This document shows, piece by piece, positions 31,320 to 34,598 of a DNA stretch of 34,598 nucleotides. The position numbers and the translations under genes were made by a program. Under the pieces are notes generated by a model. That model was given only the letters and a program-made list of their open reading frames with translations. It was not told where the DNA came from and made no database searches. Origin of the DNA: Sorangium cellulosum (GTDB taxonomy: Bacteria > Myxococcota_A > Polyangia > Polyangiales > Polyangiaceae); contig DYPH01000052.1 in the NCBI GenBank assembly GCA_020720045.1, positions 1-34,598 of the forward strand. Reading direction: 5' to 3'. How positions within the stretch are numbered: the first letter of the stretch is position 1; each line of letters begins with the position of its first letter.

Positions 31320-32629
31320 TGAAACTTTCGGTCGGTAAGGTCAGCAAGAAGCCAGAGCGCGTCCAGGAACGGGGCGAACGTAGCCCGGTAAAATTGCTCA
31401 GTGAGATGAGATCCACTCATGACCGGATCGAAGGTTGCGAAGGTGCTTTCAAAGGCGATTGGGACGAAGCGATGTGGCGCGTCGGGGGCCGACTCGTCGA
31501 AGTTATAAGCTTCGCTTGTCGCATCCGCTTCTTCGTATATGTACGTTGCGAACAGTTCGTACATGTCCGCCTGCGCTCTCACCAATTGGCGGCCGTCGTT
31601 TCCCGCCTTCGCGAGCACGGGCGTAAGATTCGTCCACGGCGTTCCTTCGCCGGGTCGTCCGAGCGACTTTAGGTGCGCAAACAGGAATCGATAGTCTTCA
31701 AATGTCTGGTGTTGGGCCGTACCAAAAAGGAGCACGTGTGCGTCGAGGCGCAGAAGCGGCCCCGCAGTGATTTCGGACAGTCCGGCGCGGGCGTCGATGA
31801 GAATGACGTCGTAGCTCCGGGCGGCGCTTGCGACGTCAATTATCTGGGCGATGCGCGCGTGTACTGGTTGCGCGTCACCAAGCGAGACGTCGGCGACGGC
31901 GCGTGCGAGCTTCGCGAGGTAGTTTTCCGGCTTGTCGACCGACGACTGCCCGTACGCCGCGAGAACATCGATCGCCCCACCTTCGCTACCATTGAACCGC
32001 GAACCGACGATGGCATCCGAGACGGGGATGGCGACTCCAAGCGCCGCTGCCGCGAGAAGATCGACGACACCGTGCGGTGGACAGTCCGCCCACAGCATCG
32101 GGCCGACGCCTGGCGCTTCCAGATCGAGGTCGACGACGAGGACGTTGTACCCTGCGGCCGCGAGTTCGGTCGCCGCGACGCAGAGTGCTGTTGTCCGTCC
32201 GACGCCCCCCTTTAGGCTCGCAAATACGAAGCGTCTTGGTCTCCTGCCCGCGTCGGCGGGTGGTGGGGATGGCCGAGCCAACCAGTCATTCCCGACGATG
32301 CGTCGGTCGATGATGCGCACGTAGTCGGCAACCGATGGGCCGGTTCCACCGACCTGCACCCACTGGGCGTTGGGGTCTCCGAGTACATCGTCGGCACCGG
32401 GTTCGCCAGCGACGACAATGAGCCGCTCGCGACGGACGTACGGCACAAGCGTCGCGAGTCGTTCCGCGAGCGCGGCACGCGTCTCCTCGGAAACCGGGTC
32501 GCGCAGGAAGAGCGTTAGCCGCCCGTAAATATCGCGGAGGACAGCATCGTTCACGCCAAACTCCGGAAGATGCGCGCGAACGATCACGACGAACGCATCG
32601 AGTGCGTTGTCGAAGTTTGTGGCGCTCAT
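31316..32629 (-). CDS. ParA/MinD-like ATPase of the KGGVGR type
   Basis: 437 residues from ATG 32629, which overlaps the HEPN gene's stop by ATGA; the open frame upstream of it is shadow. A roughly 130-residue helical N-terminal domain (DNALDAFVVIVRAHLPEFGVNDAVLRDIYGRLTLFLRD...) is followed by a SIMIBI ATPase core: FVFASLKGGVGRTTALCVAA (Walker A 140-147), NVLVVDLDLEAPGVGPML (167-169 aspartates), and VILIDARAGLSEIT (Walker B). The Arg after GGVG replaces the usual Lys of KGGVGKT. The combination KGGVGRTxAL plus VVDxDLEAPG marks a ParA relative that in other bacteria often occurs with TIR or TPR proteins in predicted conflict systems rather than in plasmid partition. The partners here are HEPN and a second ATPase. 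Confidence 0.85.
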   Translation of the reverse strand: MSATNFDNALDAFVVIVRAHLPEFGVNDAVLRDIYGRLTLFLRDPVSEETRAALAERLATLVPYVRRERLIVVAGEPGADDVLGDPNAQWVQVGGTGPSVADYVRIIDRRIVGNDWLARPSPPPADAGRRPRRFVFASLKGGVGRTTALCVAATELAAAGYNVLVVDLDLEAPGVGPMLWADCPPHGVVDLLAAAALGVAIPVSDAIVGSRFNGSEGGAIDVLAAYGQSSVDKPENYLAKLARAVADVSLGDAQPVHARIAQIIDVASAARSYDVILIDARAGLSEITAGPLLRLDAHVLLFGTAQHQTFEDYRFLFAHLKSLGRPGEGTPWTNLTPVLAKAGNDGRQLVRAQADMYELFATYIYEEADATSEAYNFDESAPDAPHRFVPIAFESTFATFDPVMSGSHLTEQFYRATFAPFLDALWLLADLTDRKFQ

Positions 32630-33045
32630 CGCTCGCCTTCCATAGCCGCGATCGCTGCACGGGCATTTTCTTTCCAGCGATCGTACCGTTTCTCGCGCCC
32701 GTCGACCTTGCCTACGATTTCCTCGGTATGGGCGTAGCGGACGGTGATGTCCCACTCCGTCATGAAGTCATCTTTGGCAAACGGCGCGAGCCTCCCGCCG
32801 CCGCGCCCGTGGATGGCGTCGATGAGCAGGTCACGAAGCTTAGGAAAGTGCGCGAAGTAGGGATTGTCATCGCGACTATTCACGTTCTGAGGCACCTTCG
32901 CGGCTTCCAAGAGCGCCTTCACAGCACACTCTGCCGCAAGCCCAAAAAGGTAGGCCGCTGCCGGCCGCTTGCTCGTTTTATCGAGCGTCAGTGCGGCATC
33001 GTGGTGGCGATGTGCCGCCTGCTGCATGTTCGGTGTGAACGCCAT
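32626..33045 (-). CDS. HEPN-like domain protein, first gene of the operon
   Basis: 139 residues, all helical. The central KRPAAAYLFGLAAECAVKALLEAAK (about 26-50) matches the second helix of HEPN domains (xYxxGxAxECxxKALL), and HFPKLRDLLIDAI follows as the third. The C-terminal helix has DITVRYAHTEEI: Arg103 and His106 are only three apart, not the R-x4-6-H of HEPN ribonucleases, so it may be a non-catalytic HEPN or use another site. HEPN proteins act as RNases or regulators in toxin-antitoxin, CRISPR and abortive-infection systems. It is co-translated with the KGGVGR ATPase. A perfect 18-bp inverted repeat lies 31 nt upstream of its start. Confidence 0.75.
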   Translation of the reverse strand: MAFTPNMQQAAHRHHDAALTLDKTSKRPAAAYLFGLAAECAVKALLEAAKVPQNVNSRDDNPYFAHFPKLRDLLIDAIHGRGGGRLAPFAKDDFMTEWDITVRYAHTEEIVGKVDGREKRYDRWKENARAAIAAMEGER

Positions 33046-33075
33046 GTCCCCGCGTGATCGCCGATGGCGTCACGA

Positions 33076-33093
33076 GATGCAAGGCGTTGCATC
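33076..33093. promoter_or_regulatory. Inverted repeat upstream of the HEPN/ATPase operon
   Basis: GATGCAA and TTGCATC form a perfect 7+4+7 inverted repeat, 31 nt before the HEPN start. On the minus strand TTGCAT could serve as a -35 box with a weak GATCAC -10 at 17-18 bp. A repressor bound here could control the operon; as RNA it would form a hairpin. Confidence 0.5.
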
Positions 33094-33100
33094 GACGACG

Positions 33101-33139
33101 CGTCCGCCCGGAACCGCCAAAGGCGGTGAGGAAACGGCG
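33101..33139 (+). repeat. 39-bp dispersed hairpin element, copy 2
   Basis: Identical to copy 1 at 29139-29177 except for one base (A for G) in the loop of ACCGCC-AAA-GGCGGT. Same orientation as copy 1, so the pair are direct repeats about 3.96 kb apart that enclose the cytochrome gene, the 32-bp array and the three-gene operon. It lies just after the stop of the PEGA-like gene (33148). Confidence 0.8.
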
Positions 33140-33147
33140 CAGACCAG

Positions 33148-34092
33148 TCAGAAGGCGCCGCTCACGCTGAGCGCCGCCGCGTGGGGGCCGGCGGTCGGCG
33201 CGATCTGGAGGCGGCCGACGCCCGACGACGTAGATCCCGGGCTTCGCAGGAAAAAGAGCACCGCGCCGCCGGCGAGGAGGGCGCCGCCGGCCACAAAGCC
33301 GACCGTCGATGCCGTCGCCCAGCGCTCCGCCGCCTGCTTCTGGGAGAGCGCAGATTCCGTCTTGCAGGCGCCAGCGTTCGGGCAGAGGTCCTGGGCGTCC
33401 TTCCAGCGGGACGAAGCGGTCAGGCCAAACACGCTCGCGACGCCGATAGCGACAACGCCGGTCGCCCCGACCGCGATCGCCGGGACGACGGAGCCCCCTT
33501 CCGTGCGCGGCGCCGGGAACGGCGGAGGGGTGTTTTCGACGGGCGGTTTTTCCGGCGGCGGCGTGACCACGACCGCGGCGGCCGGCGCTTCGAAGACGAT
33601 GTCCTCGCTGCGGCTCCGATCCCCTTCGCGGAGGACGAACTGCTTGGTGATCGGTGCAGCCCCTTCCGTCGTGAAGGTGAACCGGTGCTCGCCGGCATCG
33701 ACGAGGAGGGGGCGGCCGTCGACGCGGGTGGCGACGACGGTGCCATCGATGGCGACGGTGACCGCGCTGCGATCCTCGCGACCGACCTTCGCCGCGAAGG
33801 CGATCTTCGGCTGCTGGCGCTCAAGCTCGTCGAGGCGCTCCGTGCAGTCGTCACGGACGGCGGTCGGGCAGGCCGGGTTCTGGCACTGGAGGAGCAGGGC
33901 GCGCCCGGCGGCGAATTTCCCTGCCGTTCGGAGCGATTGCGCCTCGGTGTTCCAGCCGATGCAGGCCTGTTTGCTGGGCGCTGGGGTCGGGGCATCGGCA
34001 AGCGCCGCCGGGGCCCAAAGAAGGACGACCGGTGCGGCGAGGAGGAGATGCACGCACGTACGGAGACGGGGGGACAAGGGAATCACAGACAT
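33148..34092 (-). CDS. Secreted PEGA-like protein with two C-terminal membrane segments
   Basis: 314 residues. Signal peptide RLRTCVHLLLAAPVVLLWAPAALA; then a short helical part with three cysteines (KQACIGWNTEAQSLRTAGKFAAGRALLLQCQNPACPTAVRDDC) typical of myxobacterial TPR-like precursors. A PEGA-like beta unit follows (SAVTVAIDGTVVATRVDGRPLLVDAGEHRFTFTTEG), a proline linker (TPPPEKPPVENTPPPFPAP), then two hydrophobic segments (about 202-228 and 256-280). Its start overlaps the end of the upstream gene by ten bases, so they form an operon. The pair resembles the kinase-PEGA pair at 21322-23687. Confidence 0.8.
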   Translation of the reverse strand: MSVIPLSPRLRTCVHLLLAAPVVLLWAPAALADAPTPAPSKQACIGWNTEAQSLRTAGKFAAGRALLLQCQNPACPTAVRDDCTERLDELERQQPKIAFAAKVGREDRSAVTVAIDGTVVATRVDGRPLLVDAGEHRFTFTTEGAAPITKQFVLREGDRSRSEDIVFEAPAAAVVVTPPPEKPPVENTPPPFPAPRTEGGSVVPAIAVGATGVVAIGVASVFGLTASSRWKDAQDLCPNAGACKTESALSQKQAAERWATASTVGFVAGGALLAGGAVLFFLRSPGSTSSGVGRLQIAPTAGPHAAALSVSGAF

Positions 34093-34598
34093 TCCGGCTT
34101 GAAGACCTTGCGGTTCTGACTATCGAAGAAATACGGGGGGCTGCAGTGGGCAGTCGCCGCGGCCGGCGCAACCGGAACAACGGGAGCGACCGGCTTTGCC
34201 TTGGAACCTTGCGCCTTCGCGGGCGTCACGGCGGGAGTCGCCGGTGTGGTCTCGGGCGCGGCGGAGACGGCGGCCGACGGGGCTTCCACACGCGCTTCGG
34301 GGGCGGCGGAGACGGCGACCGACGGGCTCGCGACCAGCTCTTTGGCGGTCCCCTCGGCGGCGACGGACGGGCGCGCATCGGCCCGATGGCTGAGGGCAAA
34401 GGCGCCCCCAAGACCCATCACGAGGAGCGCAGCGAGGCCACCGGCAAGCGCGATCGGCGCCCGACGCGGCGGGTGTTGCGCCTCGCGCGCCTCGACGCCA
34501 AAGGGGGTTGTCGCCGCGCGGAGACGCGGCGCTTCTTGACCATCCGCGCGGAGACGCGGCGCTTCTTGACCATCCGCGCGGAGACGCGGCGCTTCTTG
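34083..34598 (-). CDS. C-terminal part of a membrane protein (probably a Ser/Thr kinase), cut by the right window edge
   Basis: The frame is open from the window edge to a TGA at 34085-34083 (171 codons). It begins with in-frame decapeptide repeats QEAPRLRADG (two full copies and one ending at RA), then a basic juxtamembrane stretch (AREAQHPPRRAP), one membrane helix (IALAGGLAALLVMGLGGAFAL), an Ala/Pro/Glu tail (VASPSVAVSAAPEARVEAPSAAVSAAPETTPATP) and a distinct end with two cysteines (AHCSPPYFFDSQNRKVFKPEC). A helix plus Ala/Pro tail, followed by a PEGA-protein gene, is the layout of the kinase at 22344-23687, so a kinase domain is expected outside the window (inference). Confidence 0.65.
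   Translation of the reverse strand, partial: QEAPRLRADGQEAPRLRADGQEAPRLRAATTPFGVEAREAQHPPRRAPIALAGGLAALLVMGLGGAFALSHRADARPSVAAEGTAKELVASPSVAVSAAPEARVEAPSAAVSAAPETTPATPAVTPAKAQGSKAKPVAPVVPVAPAAATAHCSPPYFFDSQNRKVFKPECL
34515..34598 (-). repeat. 30-bp in-frame tandem repeat
   Basis: Two full 30-bp units (34569-34598 and 34539-34568) and 24 bp of a third (34515-34538), identical in the window, encode QEAPRLRADG. The array continues past the right edge. It lies in the segment between the unseen N-terminal domain and the membrane helix. Confidence 0.9.

Noticed and set aside
31316-32629. Plasmid-type ParA partition locus
   Set aside because: The Walker A is KGGVGRTT with the DLEAPG pattern of the KGGVGR group, there is no ParB gene, and the partners are HEPN and a second ATPase.

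Overview
The window is high-G+C bacterial chromosome. Its many Hanks-type Ser/Thr kinases with a single membrane helix and an Ala/Pro tail, PEGA/TPR helper proteins, hypothetical lipoproteins and a 1360-residue kinase-ATPase fusion suggest a myxobacterium (Myxococcota, probably Polyangia-like). That is inference from gene content; no database was consulted.

Left part (1-8.8 kb). A kinase-like gene with a degenerate glycine loop runs off the left edge. Next, on the minus strand, DUF1641, a eukaryote-type sulfide:quinone oxidoreductase and an outer-membrane porin are tightly coupled and look like one sulfide-oxidation unit. Upstream of them lies a TetR, HlyD, FtsX-type permease, ATPase operon in DevBCA order, with a clear inverted repeat at the TetR start. 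A LysR gene follows on the plus strand, broken by one in-frame amber codon and followed by a 45-bp tandem repeat and a shared terminator.

Middle (8.8-27.4 kb). This part holds a membrane protein, rplS with a structured leader, an M15 peptidase and Bcp peroxiredoxin whose start codons overlap in one CATG, a stand-alone rplC, a kinase, rlmE coupled by ATGA to the giant kinase, a small lipoprotein and a sugar-nucleotide epimerase. A lipoprotein-kinase-PEGA operon follows, with a second paralogous lipoprotein upstream.

Right part (27.4-34.6 kb). MscS and a small cytochrome c are followed by a seven-copy 32-bp hairpin array. Then comes a lower-G+C, three-gene ATGA-coupled operon: HEPN-like protein, KGGVGR-type ParA/MinD-like ATPase and a second P-loop ATPase. 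The operon has its own inverted repeat upstream and terminator downstream, and it lies between two nearly identical 39-bp direct repeats. This is the best candidate for an undescribed (conflict/defence-like) system. The window ends in a PEGA-like protein and the C-terminal part of a membrane protein with in-frame 30-bp repeats, a layout echoing the kinase-PEGA pair at 21-24 kb.
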